From Anaerolineae bacterium CG2_30_57_67 (GTDB lineage: Bacteria > Chloroflexota > Anaerolineae > Anaerolineales > Villigracilaceae), in assembly GCA_001872455.1 (NCBI GenBank), contig MNXJ01000020.1, forward strand, positions 1 to 42,409: DNA of 42,409 nucleotides. The letters run 5' to 3'. How positions within the stretch are numbered: the first letter of the stretch is position 1; each line of letters begins with the position of its first letter. Both the position numbers and the translations under genes were made by a program. Positions 1 to 8,550 of the stretch are shown piece by piece. The notes beneath the pieces were generated by a model. The model ran no database searches, was not told where the DNA came from, and worked only from the letters and a program-made list of their open reading frames with translations.

Positions 1-1
1 C

Positions 2-457
2 AAATTGATGCTGGCGCACGTCGGCTCGGCGATGGGTATTCTCGCCGCCGAAGCGATTGCCGGGCTGGAGACGCATCCGCTCAACTACGAGATGATGCCG
101 CGCGCCACCTACTGCCAGCCGCAAATCGCCTCCTTCGGGCTGACGGAGGCGCAAGCCAAAGAACGCGGTCACGTCGTCAAAATTGGGCGCTTCCCCTTCC
201 AGGCCAACGGCAAGGCGCTCGGCCTGGGCGATTACGCCGGTTGGGTCAAATTGGTGATTGACGAAAAGTACGGCGAAATTCTCGGCGCTGCGATGATTGG
301 CCCCGAAGTGACCGAGCTGCTGCCCGAACTGACCCTGGCGCAGATGATGGAACTGACCCCGGCAGAAATTTCCCGCAACGTCCACGCCCACCCGACGATT
401 TCAGAGGCGCTGATGGATGCGGCGCACGCCGCCGAAGGCCACGCCATTCACGTTTGA
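2..457 (+). CDS. lpdA: Dihydrolipoamide dehydrogenase, C-terminal part (cut by window edge)
   Basis: This is the last 151 codons of an E3-type flavoprotein disulfide reductase, which reoxidises dihydrolipoamide in 2-oxoacid dehydrogenase or glycine cleavage complexes using NAD+. The frame is open to the left edge, so the FAD and NAD domains lie outside the window. What is visible is the start of the segment corresponding to LAHVGSAMG, the whole dimerisation domain, and the catalytic HAHPTISE motif, in which the His/Glu pair acts as the acid-base at the partner subunit's active site. It converges on the minus-strand gene at 582. Glutathione or mercuric reductases share the fold, but HAHPTxSE and the short tail favour lipoamide dehydrogenase. 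Which complex it serves cannot be told from here. Confidence 0.9.
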   Translation, partial: KLMLAHVGSAMGILAAEAIAGLETHPLNYEMMPRATYCQPQIASFGLTEAQAKERGHVVKIGRFPFQANGKALGLGDYAGWVKLVIDEKYGEILGAAMIGPEVTELLPELTLAQMMELTPAEISRNVHAHPTISEALMDAAHAAEGHAIHV

Positions 458-581
458 TGGAACAAAAGCGGTTTGCATTGGAAAATTGGCAAATAACGGT
501 GCCTGCATCCATGCACACTGGCCCATCGGGGACTTTGCACAGCGCCTTCTCACGAGAAAAGGCGGTTACGCACCCCTTTCG

Positions 582-2162
582 TCAATCGAAGATGAAGGTC
601 TGACAGTCATAGGTTTTCCCCAGCGGAGTCACCACTGAGGCCTGATAATTCACATCGTCAAGCGAATATTCCTTCAGGTCAAGCGCGGCCAAGGCCTTCT
701 CTGCCCAAAAACGTGAAAGGCGGAAAGCCTGCCAGGAGGTATCTGATGTAAGATTTTTGTCGGTGTGTTGCGCGCAAGCCAGCGCCGCGCCTAATTTATC
801 GCGAGTGGCGGCATCCACCTTTTCGGATATGTATAATTCTGCCAGCGCGGGAATTGCGTCGGATGAGAGCGATGCCAGGTAGGCCACGTCCACTTCTGCG
901 CCGGTGATGTTGTGGGTAACGTTTTGGCGCACGATAAAGCCATCCACGTTCATTAGCAACAAGCTGGCGGTGAAGCCGATGAAAGCCAGCAGCGCGGCCA
1001 AGGCGAAACGGCGCAGTTGGCGCGTCAGATCAAGTGAAACCGTGGCGATCAGCAAAAGCGCCAGCCAAACGATGAAAACGTGGGTGTAGATGCGCAAGTT
1101 GGTAAAGCCGTAGGCGATTTCATACAACACCAACCGCTGATAGGCCGAAACCAACATGACGCCCACCAGCGCGACGATGAGAATCCCCAGCCAGGAGAAA
1201 ATCTGGCGCTGCTGGTCGCTTTCGCGGCGAGTGATGGCGCTCAGCCCCAGCAAAAGCAACAGGCTGAAGAACGCCACCGTCACCAATTCGCCGAATCCGC
1301 GCCGGGCGTAATCGGCGTAGGTAAAACCTTCCAGCCGGATGTTGGTTAATCCGCCAAAAAAATATTGGAATTGAATGAAGACAAATCCGCCAAACAGCAG
1401 GGATACTGCGCCCAGTACGATGGCTGCTTCAGTGAATCCCAAAAATGGCGATACGGGCGCCTTCTCCACGCCGAGCAATTTTTCATCGGCGCTGTGGCTG
1501 GCGGCGTGCAGATAAACCCCCACCAACACATAAGCGATAATGCTGATGTAAATGGCGCGGAAGATGTATTCTGGTAGATTTTCCAGGCGGAGAAGCCGCA
1601 CGATGGTTTCTACCTGCGCCGAGAAAACCGCATCCGCTGAAGAGAGCAGGGCGGCGAAAAAAGCCAGCACCGGCACCGCCAGCAATAGCCCGCGCACAAT
1701 CGGCCAGATGCGGCTGGGGTGTTGTTCCATGTCTGCGCCGGACTCGCGTTTCAGTTTATTCACCTCGCTGATGAAACCCAGCGGCCCGGCCAATCCGCTG
1801 CCCAGCAAACCAAAAAAGCGAACAACGTAATCGCTCAGGCTGTACTCACCCCAGCGTCCGCCCTGATAGGTGAGCGCGCAGACGGCCATCAGGAATAGCG
1901 TTAGTGCGTGCGCCAGGAAGACGCTGAGCGCCTCGGCGCGAACGAAGGTGAAAACGGCGAAGAAAAAAATCAACACCAGCAGTGGATAAGTTCCGCGTCC
2001 CGGATTCAGCCCTGCCCGCAAAAGCAGAAACAGACCCACCCCGAGGGTCAATGCCGCGTAAATGGCGAAGGAGATACCGGGGGTGTGTTTCCAGAAAAGA
2101 AAATCCGCCGCCCATCCCAGTGCAAGTGCTGACATCCACAGCAGAATCGATTGTTTGCGCAT
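582..2162 (-). CDS. DUF4173-type polytopic membrane protein
   Basis: The product is a 526-residue integral membrane protein with about ten hydrophobic segments and a soluble C-terminal tail of roughly 110 residues. The SADAVF motif after a membrane helix, and the RQNVTHN segment followed by DVAYLASLSSDAIPAL, are typical of the DUF4153/DUF4173 families as I know them. Function is unknown; it has no enzyme motif I recognise. I chose the ATG at 2162 because GGAGG lies 7 nt upstream (2170-2174); an ATG ten codons earlier lacks such a site. It lies about 90 bp downstream of the GNAT gene on the same strand and could be co-transcribed with it. The tail, with conserved Asp, Ala and Leu residues, is probably extracytoplasmic, but that is inference. 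Confidence 0.75.
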   Translation of the reverse strand: MRKQSILLWMSALALGWAADFLFWKHTPGISFAIYAALTLGVGLFLLLRAGLNPGRGTYPLLVLIFFFAVFTFVRAEALSVFLAHALTLFLMAVCALTYQGGRWGEYSLSDYVVRFFGLLGSGLAGPLGFISEVNKLKRESGADMEQHPSRIWPIVRGLLLAVPVLAFFAALLSSADAVFSAQVETIVRLLRLENLPEYIFRAIYISIIAYVLVGVYLHAASHSADEKLLGVEKAPVSPFLGFTEAAIVLGAVSLLFGGFVFIQFQYFFGGLTNIRLEGFTYADYARRGFGELVTVAFFSLLLLLGLSAITRRESDQQRQIFSWLGILIVALVGVMLVSAYQRLVLYEIAYGFTNLRIYTHVFIVWLALLLIATVSLDLTRQLRRFALAALLAFIGFTASLLLMNVDGFIVRQNVTHNITGAEVDVAYLASLSSDAIPALAELYISEKVDAATRDKLGAALACAQHTDKNLTSDTSWQAFRLSRFWAEKALAALDLKEYSLDDVNYQASVVTPLGKTYDCQTFIFD

Positions 2163-2248
2163 AGTTGAGCCTCCAAAATTGAGATGCCGCAAGGATAGCC
2201 GCGTTGAACTGGCAGAAACTCGCTGATAGCTTTTGGCAGGACAGGATC

Positions 2249-2270
2249 TCCAACGTCAGGAGACGTTGGA
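2249..2270 (-). repeat. Hairpin over the GNAT stop codon
   Basis: Two 9-nt arms (2249-2257 and 2262-2270) complement each other perfectly around a 4-nt loop and include the stop codon of the acetyltransferase gene. No T-run follows on the minus strand, so this is not a classic intrinsic terminator. It may stabilise or trim the upstream message, or be chance. Confidence 0.3.
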
Positions 2271-2747
2271 ACCCGGTTTCAAGTCTTTGGCAAAGAAAAT
2301 GCTGGTTTCGCCGAAGCCGTTTTGCCGATACATGGCGATTTCTTCGGCCTTGTGAGTGAATACCTGCAATTCGATGCGCTTCACGCCGTCTTTCCGCGCC
2401 ATTTCTTCAAGCAGGGCAAAAGATTCGGCTTCGTAGTTTTTGTGACGCCCTTCGGGGAGAAAAAACAGGTCAATCAGAAAAGTAGTTTTGCGGGCACGGT
2501 TCTCGTCCACAAAATACCAGCACATACCCACCTTGGAGTCGTTGTCATCCAAAATGACCAGCAAATGCTGGCCGGGCGTTTGCGGACCGTTGGGCAACAT
2601 TTGCTGAAATTCTTTTTGGGCGCGCTGCATCGCCTCGTTGGATGCCCAGTTGCCCGCGCGCATCTGGTCGTAGGCATATTCGGGGATGGATTTTCGCAGG
2701 AAGGCGGCGAAATCCTGATCGGTCATCGGGGAAAAATGGATGGACAT
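2256..2747 (-). CDS. GNAT family N-acetyltransferase
   Basis: This 163-residue protein has the size and pattern of a single-domain GNAT acetyltransferase, which moves an acetyl group from acetyl-CoA to an amine. Beta-4/beta-5 are seen as KVGMCWYFV and TFLIDLFFLPE, and the C-terminal MYRQNGF matches the family's Y-x-x-x-GF ending. The usual R/Q-x-x-G-x-G/A pyrophosphate loop is poorly conserved here (PEGRHKNYE), so catalytic competence is not certain. The substrate is unknown. No clear ribosome binding site precedes the ATG. Downstream on the same strand is the DUF4173 membrane protein; upstream is a region with a transposase remnant. Confidence 0.75.
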   Translation of the reverse strand: MSIHFSPMTDQDFAAFLRKSIPEYAYDQMRAGNWASNEAMQRAQKEFQQMLPNGPQTPGQHLLVILDDNDSKVGMCWYFVDENRARKTTFLIDLFFLPEGRHKNYEAESFALLEEMARKDGVKRIELQVFTHKAEEIAMYRQNGFGETSIFFAKDLKPGSNVS

Positions 2748-2880
2748 GGGAGCCGTTTCTCTTTCAGGTTATTTTTGCAATAAAAACAAATACTAAAAAT
2801 TTTCTTGTTCATCTCTTGGCTCGTTTTCGTCTTTTGCTCCTGCTTGAGTATATCAGTGGCAGGCAGTAAATTCTACACTC

Positions 2881-3087
2881 CACTTTTTAAAGATACCCCA
2901 CATCGCATTGCGCGAACAACATCTCGGCTGGGGTGCGCAGACCTTACGGCTGGAAATTGCGAAAAATGAGCGTTGCGCGGGTCTGCGAATTCCTGGCCGG
3001 GTACGGATAGCGACATACCTGAAGGAAAAGAAGAAGGTGCGTCAGGATGAGCGCCATCAGGATTTACCAGAGCCCAAAACTTTGTGA
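2881..3087 (+). pseudogene. Remnant of an integrase-type transposase (IS481/IS3-like)
   Basis: The 412-bp gap 2748-3159 holds no intact gene, but frame 1 of the plus strand reads through about 69 codons to a TGA at 3085 with no ATG. The reading includes ALREQHLGWGAQTLRLEI and, after it, RIATYLKEKKKVR and RHQDLPEP. This matches the linker between the helix-turn-helix and the rve/DDE domain of integrase-like transposases, where hPxWGaxxLRxEL and xSxxTIxxYLkexgLvrpxxR are usual. Neither the N-terminal HTH nor the catalytic domain is present nearby, so it is a dead fragment. The assignment rests on motif memory alone. The uvrA promoter starts just after it. Confidence 0.5.
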
Positions 3088-3090
3088 GAC

Positions 3091-3121
3091 TCGACACGAT
3101 ATAAAACATTTGTGCTATAAT
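3091..3121 (+). promoter_or_regulatory. Predicted uvrA promoter (extended -10)
   Basis: TATAAT at 3116-3121 is preceded by TG and one base (3113-3115), giving an extended -10. TCGACA at 3091-3096 matches 5 of 6 bases of the -35 consensus, but with a 19-nt spacer. The start codon lies 38 nt past the -10. I found no GAAC-N4-GTTC LexA-type box here. Confidence 0.6.
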
Positions 3122-3159
3122 CTTGCGCTGCGTTTTTATTTCTTTTTTCTCGAGGCGCC

Positions 3160-6045
3160 ATGTCTGCAAATGTGATTCGGGTGGTTGGCGCGCGCCAACA
3201 CAATTTAAAAAATATTACCGTTGAAATTCCGCGCGATAAGTTGGTGGTGATTACCGGGCTTTCCGGCTCTGGCAAATCTTCGCTGGCCTTCGATACCATC
3301 TTCGCCGAGGGTCAGCGCCGCTACGTCGAGTCGCTCTCCGCGTATGCGCGTCAGTTTATCGGCCAGATGGACAAGCCGGATGTGGATTACATTGACGGGT
3401 TGTCGCCTGCGGTTTCGATTGACCAAAAATCCACCAACCATAATCCGCGCTCGACGGTTGGCACGGTGACAGAAATTTATGACTATCTGCGTCTGCTCTA
3501 CGCGCGGGTGGGAATTCCGCATTGCCCGGTCTGCGGGCGCGAGGTGGTCAAACAATCGGCGCAGGAAATTGTGGAGGCGGTGGAAAAATTGCCAGCCGGT
3601 GAGCGCGTGCTGATTCTCGCCCCGGTCGTGCGCGGACGCAAAGGGACCTATCAGGCCGTTTTCGAGGAAATCCGCAAGGCCGGGTTTGTGCGCGCCCGGG
3701 TGGACGGGACTCTGCTCAGCCTGGATGATGAGATTGAACTCGACCGTTACAAACAGCACAACATCGACGCGGTGGTGGACCGCCTGGTCATTGCGCGCCC
3801 GGAAAACGAGGAGGAAGCCCAGCAGGCGCGCACCCGTCTGACCGATTCCATCGAAACCGCGCTCAAGTTTGGCGAGGGCTATGTGACGGTTGCGATTGTT
3901 GATTCTTCTGACCTGCATTTCTCCGAGCATCTTTCCTGCCCGGAACACGGCATTTCGCTGGGAGAAATTGAGCCGCGCACCTTTTCGTTCAACACCCCGC
4001 AGGGCGCCTGCCCCGATTGTCAGGGACTCGGCTCGAAACTGGAAATTGACCCGCAGCGCGTGCTCGACCCCGAAAAATCGCTGGCCGATGGCGCGTTGAT
4101 TGCGATGGAGTGGAACAACGTCCGCGACGACGCCACGCCCGGCTATTACTGGCAAATGCTGGAAGCCATGTCGCACGCTTATCATATTGACATGAACAAA
4201 CCATTTCGGGAACTTTCGCCCGAACAGCAGGAAATTATTCTGCGCGGAACAAAGGGCGAGCGCGTGCGCGTCCATTACCGCAACCGCGAGGGCCGCATCG
4301 CCAGTTTCGACGCCGCTTTCGAGGGCGTGCTGGGTAACCTGGAACGGCGCTACCGCGAGACCAACTCCGAATACATCCGCAGCAAAATCAGCGAATACAT
4401 GAGCGACCGCCCCTGCCCGACCTGTCAGGGCAAACGTCTGCGCCCCGAAGCGCTGGCGGTGACGGTGGCCGACGCCAATATCCTCGAGGTCACCAACTGG
4501 CCGATTAATCGCGCGCTGGCTTGGGCGCAGCGCCTGGCCGCCGCCGAAACGCCGCTCACGCCGCGCCAGCAGGCCATTTCCGAGCGGATTTTGAAAGAAA
4601 TCACCTCGCGCCTGGGATTTCTGGTCAACGTTGGGCTGGAGTATCTGACCCTCGGACGTTCCGCCGCCACGTTGAGCGGGGGCGAAGCCCAGCGCATCCG
4701 CCTGGCGACGCAGGTTGGCTCGCGGCTGGTGGGCGTGCTGTATGTGCTGGACGAACCCTCCATCGGCCTGCACCCGCGCGACAACGACCGTCTGCTGGAA
4801 ACGCTGAAAGGCCTGCGCGATTTGGGCAACACCGTGCTGGTGGTCGAACACGACGACGACACCATCCGCGCCGCCGATTGGGTGATTGACCTCGGCCCCG
4901 CCGCCGGGGAACACGGCGGTCAGGTGATAGCCGAAGGCACGCCCGCCCAAATTCTGGTAAACCCCAACTCCCTCACCGGCGATTACCTTTCCGGGCGCAA
5001 AAGAGTGGAAATGCCAAAGGAACGCCGCAAAGGCAGCGGCAAAAGCCTGAAAATTATCAACGCCACCGCCAACAACCTGAAGGCCGTCAGCGTCTCCATC
5101 CCGCTGGGAAAACTGGTCTGCATCACCGGCGTTTCCGGCTCTGGCAAATCTACCCTGATGACGGATGTTTTGCACGCCGCGCTGGCCGCCAAACTGATGG
5201 GCGCACACACCCAGCCGGGCGCGCACGAGCGCATCGAAGGCATCGAACACCTCGACAAAATCATCAACATTGACCAATCGCCGATTGGCCGCACGCCGCG
5301 CTCCAACCCTGGCACCTACACCGGCCTGTGGGATGAAGTGCGCAAACTGTACGCCGAACTACCCGAAAGCAAAATCCGCGGCTACAAACCGGGGCGATTT
5401 TCCTTCAACGTGCATGGCGGGCGCTGTGAGGCCTGCCAGGGACAGGGCGAACTGCGCATCGAAATGCAATTTTTGCCCGATATTTACGTCCCCTGCGATG
5501 TCTGTCACGGCAAACGCTTCAACCACGAGACGCTGCAAGTGGCCTTCAAGGGGCAAAATATCGCCGACGTGCTGAATATGACGGTTGACCACGCGCTGGG
5601 GACGTTTTCGGCTTTCCCGCAGATGATGAATAAATTAAAATTATTGCAGGAAGTTGGCCTGGGTTATGTGCGCGTGGGGCAAAGCGGCAACACCCTCAGC
5701 GGTGGCGAGGCGCAGCGCGTCAAACTTTCCAAAGAACTTTCCCGTCGCGCCACCGGACGCACGCTGTATGTGCTGGATGAACCTTCGGTTGGCCTGCACG
5801 CCGCCGACGTGCACAAACTGGTGGAGGTGATTCAGCGCCTGGTGGATAGCGGTAACTCGGTGCTGATTATTGAACACAACCTCGACATCATCAAAATCGC
5901 CGACTGGTTGATTGACCTCGGCCCCGAAGGCGGCGACGCAGGCGGAGAAATTATCGCCGAAGGCACGCCCGAAGCGGTGATGCTGGTGGAGAAAAGTTAC
6001 ACCGGCCAGTTTTTGAAGGCGCATATACACAGAGTACTGGCTTAA
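3160..6045 (+). CDS. uvrA: Excinuclease ABC subunit A
   Basis: UvrA is the damage-sensing ATPase of nucleotide excision repair; its dimer loads UvrB at bulky lesions. The 961-residue length suits the family (about 940). Both ABC modules are complete: Walker [10 protein letters not shown] at 33-41 and GVSGSGKST near 657, and signatures LSGGEAQR near 505 and LSGGEAQR near 846, each followed by a Walker B LDEPS. Zinc-binding Cys pairs occur in the insertion region (CPEHG with CPDCQG) and in the C-terminal module (CEACQGQG near 757 with CDVCHGKR near 777). GAGG lies 4 nt before the ATG. The gene appears to be a single transcription unit, with uvrB not in view. Long open frames on its opposite strand are composition artefacts. 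Confidence 0.98.
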   Translation: MSANVIRVVGARQHNLKNITVEIPRDKLVVITGLSGSGKSSLAFDTIFAEGQRRYVESLSAYARQFIGQMDKPDVDYIDGLSPAVSIDQKSTNHNPRSTVGTVTEIYDYLRLLYARVGIPHCPVCGREVVKQSAQEIVEAVEKLPAGERVLILAPVVRGRKGTYQAVFEEIRKAGFVRARVDGTLLSLDDEIELDRYKQHNIDAVVDRLVIARPENEEEAQQARTRLTDSIETALKFGEGYVTVAIVDSSDLHFSEHLSCPEHGISLGEIEPRTFSFNTPQGACPDCQGLGSKLEIDPQRVLDPEKSLADGALIAMEWNNVRDDATPGYYWQMLEAMSHAYHIDMNKPFRELSPEQQEIILRGTKGERVRVHYRNREGRIASFDAAFEGVLGNLERRYRETNSEYIRSKISEYMSDRPCPTCQGKRLRPEALAVTVADANILEVTNWPINRALAWAQRLAAAETPLTPRQQAISERILKEITSRLGFLVNVGLEYLTLGRSAATLSGGEAQRIRLATQVGSRLVGVLYVLDEPSIGLHPRDNDRLLETLKGLRDLGNTVLVVEHDDDTIRAADWVIDLGPAAGEHGGQVIAEGTPAQILVNPNSLTGDYLSGRKRVEMPKERRKGSGKSLKIINATANNLKAVSVSIPLGKLVCITGVSGSGKSTLMTDVLHAALAAKLMGAHTQPGAHERIEGIEHLDKIINIDQSPIGRTPRSNPGTYTGLWDEVRKLYAELPESKIRGYKPGRFSFNVHGGRCEACQGQGELRIEMQFLPDIYVPCDVCHGKRFNHETLQVAFKGQNIADVLNMTVDHALGTFSAFPQMMNKLKLLQEVGLGYVRVGQSGNTLSGGEAQRVKLSKELSRRATGRTLYVLDEPSVGLHAADVHKLVEVIQRLVDSGNSVLIIEHNLDIIKIADWLIDLGPEGGDAGGEIIAEGTPEAVMLVEKSYTGQFLKAHIHRVLA

Positions 6046-6105
6046 TCTTGTACTCTTTGTAGCTGCTCCCCCTTTTGGCTTCGCCGGGGGCTGGCCCGGC
6101 TACTC

Positions 6106-6187
6106 GTGCCGGAACTTTATAAAGATGTAGGGTAAAAACGGCTGAATTACGCCGTTTTTACCCTACAAAATCGGAAAGTTCCGGTAC
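6106..6187. repeat. 82-bp nested palindromic element, copy A
   Basis: Outer 13-bp arms (ends GTGCC and GGTAC, core CCGGAACTTT/AAAGTTCCGG) enclose 8-nt asymmetric linkers and a 40-bp inner palindrome whose arms carry GTAGGGTAAAAACGGC. The reverse complement of copy B (37231-37312) is nearly identical along all 82 bp, differing mainly at the inner loop (CTGAATTACG versus CGCAATTGCG) and one linker base. TC flanks both ends, as a 2-bp target duplication would. It lies between the convergent uvrA and citE-like genes, and its A5-stem-T5 core could stop transcription from both sides. Confidence 0.85.
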
Positions 6188-6211
6188 TCGTACGAAGCCG
6201 CCTTCGGTGAC

Positions 6212-7102
6212 TTACTTCCTTGGCAGGGGCTGCAACCGTATTCCCGCCGCGCGGGCGCGGTCGAGCACTTTTTGGGCGTTTTTGACCAGCGGCATGTCAA
6301 TCATTTTTCCGTCCAGGTCGTAGGTGCCTTTGCCCTCGCGCTGATTGGTTTCAAACGTTGCGACGACGCGCCGGGCGTAGGCGATGGCCTCCTCCGATGG
6401 GCTGAAGGCCTGTTGAACCGGTTCGACCTGCGCCGGGTGGATGATTTGCTTGCCGGTAAAACCCATGCGCGCGCCCGCCATGGCTTCGTCAAAAACAAAA
6501 TCGGTGTTGCGAAATTCGATGTTGACGATGTCAATCGCCTGCAGTCCGTAGGCGGCGCAGGCCGTCACCACCGCCGAGCGGGCGTAGAACAATTCCCAGG
6601 CTTCCATGCTGCGGGTGGCGCCCACGCTGGCGGCAAAATCTTCACCGCCGAAGATGATGGCGTCCAGGCGCGGGTGGCGGACGATTTCCGGCAGGTTGAG
6701 GATTCCCAGCGCGGTTTCGGCCAGCGCCAGGATGCGAACCGAGTTGAGCGGCCAGCCATGCGCCAGTTCCGCTTTTTCAATTTCCTGGCTGAGCCATTCC
6801 AACTGTTCGCGCGATTCGCATTTGGGCAAAACGACGCCGTCGGGGTGATGGTCAATCACAGCCTGCAAATCTTGCGCTTCGAGACCAGAGCCGACGCTGT
6901 TGATGCGCGCCAGTTTTTCGCTGCGGCCAAAATTCAACTCGTCCAGCGCTTTGGCGATGGTGGCGCGGGCTTCGGCTTTGCGGTTGAAGGCGGTGCCGTC
7001 TTCCATGTCCATACAAATACTGTCCACGCCGAGCGTGATGGCTTTGGTGATTTTTTTCCAGTCATCGCCGGGCATGTATAAAAGGGCGCGTCGAGAACGC
7101 AT
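6212..7102 (-). CDS. CitE-type CoA-ester lyase (HpcH/HpaI superfamily)
   Basis: This 296-residue protein belongs to the CitE/malyl-CoA lyase branch of the HpcH/HpaI aldolases, which split or form 3-hydroxyacyl-CoA esters in a Mg2+-dependent reaction. Visible family features are the N-terminal RRALLYMPGDD substrate loop, the acidic DMEDG, the LPKCES strand, LALAETALGILN with the metal-binding Glu, and IFGGEDFAASVGA. GGAGG lies 6 nt upstream of the ATG. The neighbour upstream on the same strand is a MaoC hydratase, so the pair could act on mesaconyl-, itaconyl- or citramalyl-CoA (RipB/RipC-like or mesaconyl-CoA hydratase plus lyase). Malyl-CoA or beta-methylmalyl-CoA lyase are alternatives. The exact substrate is inference. 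Confidence 0.85.
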   Translation of the reverse strand: MRSRRALLYMPGDDWKKITKAITLGVDSICMDMEDGTAFNRKAEARATIAKALDELNFGRSEKLARINSVGSGLEAQDLQAVIDHHPDGVVLPKCESREQLEWLSQEIEKAELAHGWPLNSVRILALAETALGILNLPEIVRHPRLDAIIFGGEDFAASVGATRSMEAWELFYARSAVVTACAAYGLQAIDIVNIEFRNTDFVFDEAMAGARMGFTGKQIIHPAQVEPVQQAFSPSEEAIAYARRVVATFETNQREGKGTYDLDGKMIDMPLVKNAQKVLDRARAAGIRLQPLPRK

Positions 7103-7140
7103 AAGAAACCTCCAATGGAGCGGTGTGACACAAGGGGAAC

Positions 7141-7180
7141 GAGGAGAGAAGGAGACAAGGAGAGTAGGAGAGAAGGATGT
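7141..7180. repeat. Purine-rich 8-nt tandem repeat
   Basis: Five degenerate 8-nt units (gaggagag, aaggagac, aaggagag, taggagag, aaggatgt) sit between maoC and citE. A pyrimidine-rich stretch at 7190-7236 can pair with the repeat; GAGAGAAG-GA at about 7168 pairs with TCCTCTTCTCTC ending near 7203. The pyrimidine arm runs into the 3' end of the maoC-like gene. Confidence 0.7.
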
Positions 7181-7204
7181 AGTGAGTATTTTCCTCTTCT
7201 CTCA

Positions 7205-7672
7205 TCATCTTCTTCTCTTCTCCTCCTCTCTTCTCAAAAACAGCACGGTTCTTTCAAATTCCACCACCACCGTGCCATCGGGTTTTTTGCCCCAATGCTT
7301 GAGGCGCACGATGCCGGCCTCGGGGCGCGATTTTGAAGCGCGTTTCTCCAGCACTTCGCTTTCGGCGTAGATGGTGTCGCCGTGAAAAGCCGGGTTGGGG
7401 TGGATGACTTTGTCGTAGCCCAGGTTGGCGATGATCGTGCCGTCAGTCAGGTCGGCCACCGTCAGCCCGGTGACCAGGCCGAGGGTGAAGAGGCCGTTGA
7501 CGATGCGCTGACCGAATGGGGTTTTGGCGGCAAAATCGGCGTTGGTGTGTAGCGGCTGCGGATTCATCGTCAGCATGGAAAAGAGGGTGTTGTCCATTTC
7601 GGTCAGCGTGCGCCCGTTGGCGTGACGAAAACGCTGGCCGACTTCCAATTCTTCGTAAAATTTTCCAGACAT
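7205..7672 (-). CDS. MaoC-like (R)-specific enoyl-CoA hydratase
   Basis: A 155-residue single hot-dog domain protein of the MaoC dehydratase family, which adds water across the double bond of an enoyl-CoA. The hydratase segment reads FSMLTMNPQPLHTNADFA; the His is kept, and the NxxPLH form resembles the mesaconyl-/itaconyl-CoA hydratase subgroup more than the classic GDxNPxH of PhaJ. AAAGGAG lies 5 nt upstream of the ATG at 7672, 10 nt after the surE stop, so the two are probably one operon. The last residues (RREEEKRRR) are encoded by the purine/pyrimidine-rich repeat, so the native C-terminus may have been replaced when the repeat arose. With the downstream CitE-type lyase it may form a two-step C4/C5 dicarboxyl-CoA pathway (inference). 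Confidence 0.85.
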   Translation of the reverse strand: MSGKFYEELEVGQRFRHANGRTLTEMDNTLFSMLTMNPQPLHTNADFAAKTPFGQRIVNGLFTLGLVTGLTVADLTDGTIIANLGYDKVIHPNPAFHGDTIYAESEVLEKRASKSRPEAGIVRLKHWGKKPDGTVVVEFERTVLFLRREEEKRRR

Positions 7673-7682
7673 GGCGGCTCCT

Positions 7683-8486
7683 TTAGTGGCCAAAAACACG
7701 GGCCAATTCGGCAGGCGCAACGCGGGCGGTGAAATCCAGCGTCAGCGGGGTGACGGAAACCAGGCGTTTTTTGAGCAGGGTGAAAACGTCGCTGTCGTCT
7801 GGCTCCTCTTGCAGATTGGGGGCTAACTCGTAGCCGACGGTTCCCGGCTGGAGCCAGGAGTCGCGCTCCGGCCGGGTGGGGCGATAGTAGCGCTGATGCG
7901 AAAGGCGCGTCCAGACCCAGGGGGTTTGGGACGTTGCCTCGGCGGGCAGGTCAATTTTGAGCAAATCCATTCCGGCAGGCAGACCGCGCTCCAAAATCAT
8001 TTGGGCAAAGCGGGCAGTGAAGTGCGCCGCGCTGGAGAAATCAATTGCGGTCGAGTAGGACAGATGATGGATTTTATCGGTCTCCAGCGAAACGGCCAGG
8101 GCCGGGAGGCCGCTGGCGGCGGCTTCCATCGCCGCGCCGACCGTGCCAGAGACGGTGATGCCCGCTGCGAGGTTTTCGCCGTAGTTGATGCCAGAAACGA
8201 CCAGGTCGGGTTTTTGCGGCAGGATTTCGAGCAGGGCGTGCAAAACCGCCTGCGCCGGGCTGCCGCCGACAGCGTAGGCTTTCCAACTTTGTCCGCCCAC
8301 CTGAATGGTTTCCTCGCGGATGATGCCATCGGATGCGGCTGGCAGGCTGCGCCCCATGCCGGAAGACTGTTCGCGCGGCGCAACAACGGTCACAAAACCC
8401 AGATGTGAAAGCGCCTCTGCCGCCGCCCACAGACCCGGGGAAAGGATGCCGTCGTCGTTGGTGAGTAAAATTTGTTTTTTTGCCAC
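7683..8486 (-). CDS. surE: 5'/3'-nucleotidase SurE
   Basis: SurE is a metal-dependent nucleoside monophosphate phosphatase of stationary-phase and stress physiology. The N-terminus gives ILLTNDDGI with the metal-binding Asp pair at about 11-12; SSGMGRSLP carries the conserved Ser, and VVSGINYGENLAAGITVSGTVGAAMEA contains the conserved Asn and SGTVGAA. Length is 267 residues from a GTG at 8486. I prefer this GTG because CTGGAG lies 7 nt upstream and because the extra ten codons from the earlier ATG overlap the region next to the tRNA terminator. A TACAAT at 8505-8510 could be its -10, with no good -35. It is followed by the MaoC and CitE genes on the same strand. Confidence 0.93.
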   Translation of the reverse strand: MAKKQILLTNDDGILSPGLWAAAEALSHLGFVTVVAPREQSSGMGRSLPAASDGIIREETIQVGGQSWKAYAVGGSPAQAVLHALLEILPQKPDLVVSGINYGENLAAGITVSGTVGAAMEAAASGLPALAVSLETDKIHHLSYSTAIDFSSAAHFTARFAQMILERGLPAGMDLLKIDLPAEATSQTPWVWTRLSHQRYYRPTRPERDSWLQPGTVGYELAPNLQEEPDDSDVFTLLKKRLVSVTPLTLDFTARVAPAELARVFGH

Positions 8487-8514
8487 AAAAATTCTCCAGT
8501 TGGAATTGTACAAC

Positions 8515-8547
8515 AAAAAACGGCAACGATGAAAATCGTTACCGTTT
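8515..8547 (-). terminator. Intrinsic terminator of the tRNA-Arg gene
   Basis: On the minus strand a 13-bp stem (arms 8535-8547 and 8518-8530, one G-T pair) with a 4-nt loop (8531-8534) ends in a run of six T (8515-8520). It begins 3 nt past the tRNA 3' end. Confidence 0.85.
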
Positions 8548-8550
8548 GAG

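Noticed and set aside
3091-3160. LexA box upstream of uvrA
   Set aside because: I looked for GAAC-N4-GTTC between the transposase remnant and uvrA and found none, so no SOS control of uvrA is claimed.
3205-5277. 690-codon open frame opposite uvrA
   Set aside because: It is fully antisense to a complete, motif-rich uvrA. Its residue content (Gly, Arg, Ala, Val, Phe-rich, no domain) is that of reverse-read GC-rich codons.
7141-7180. CRISPR-like short repeat array
   Set aside because: Units are only 8 nt, contiguous and degenerate with no spacers; it is a simple tandem repeat. The same applies to the 7-nt repeat at 13942-13976.
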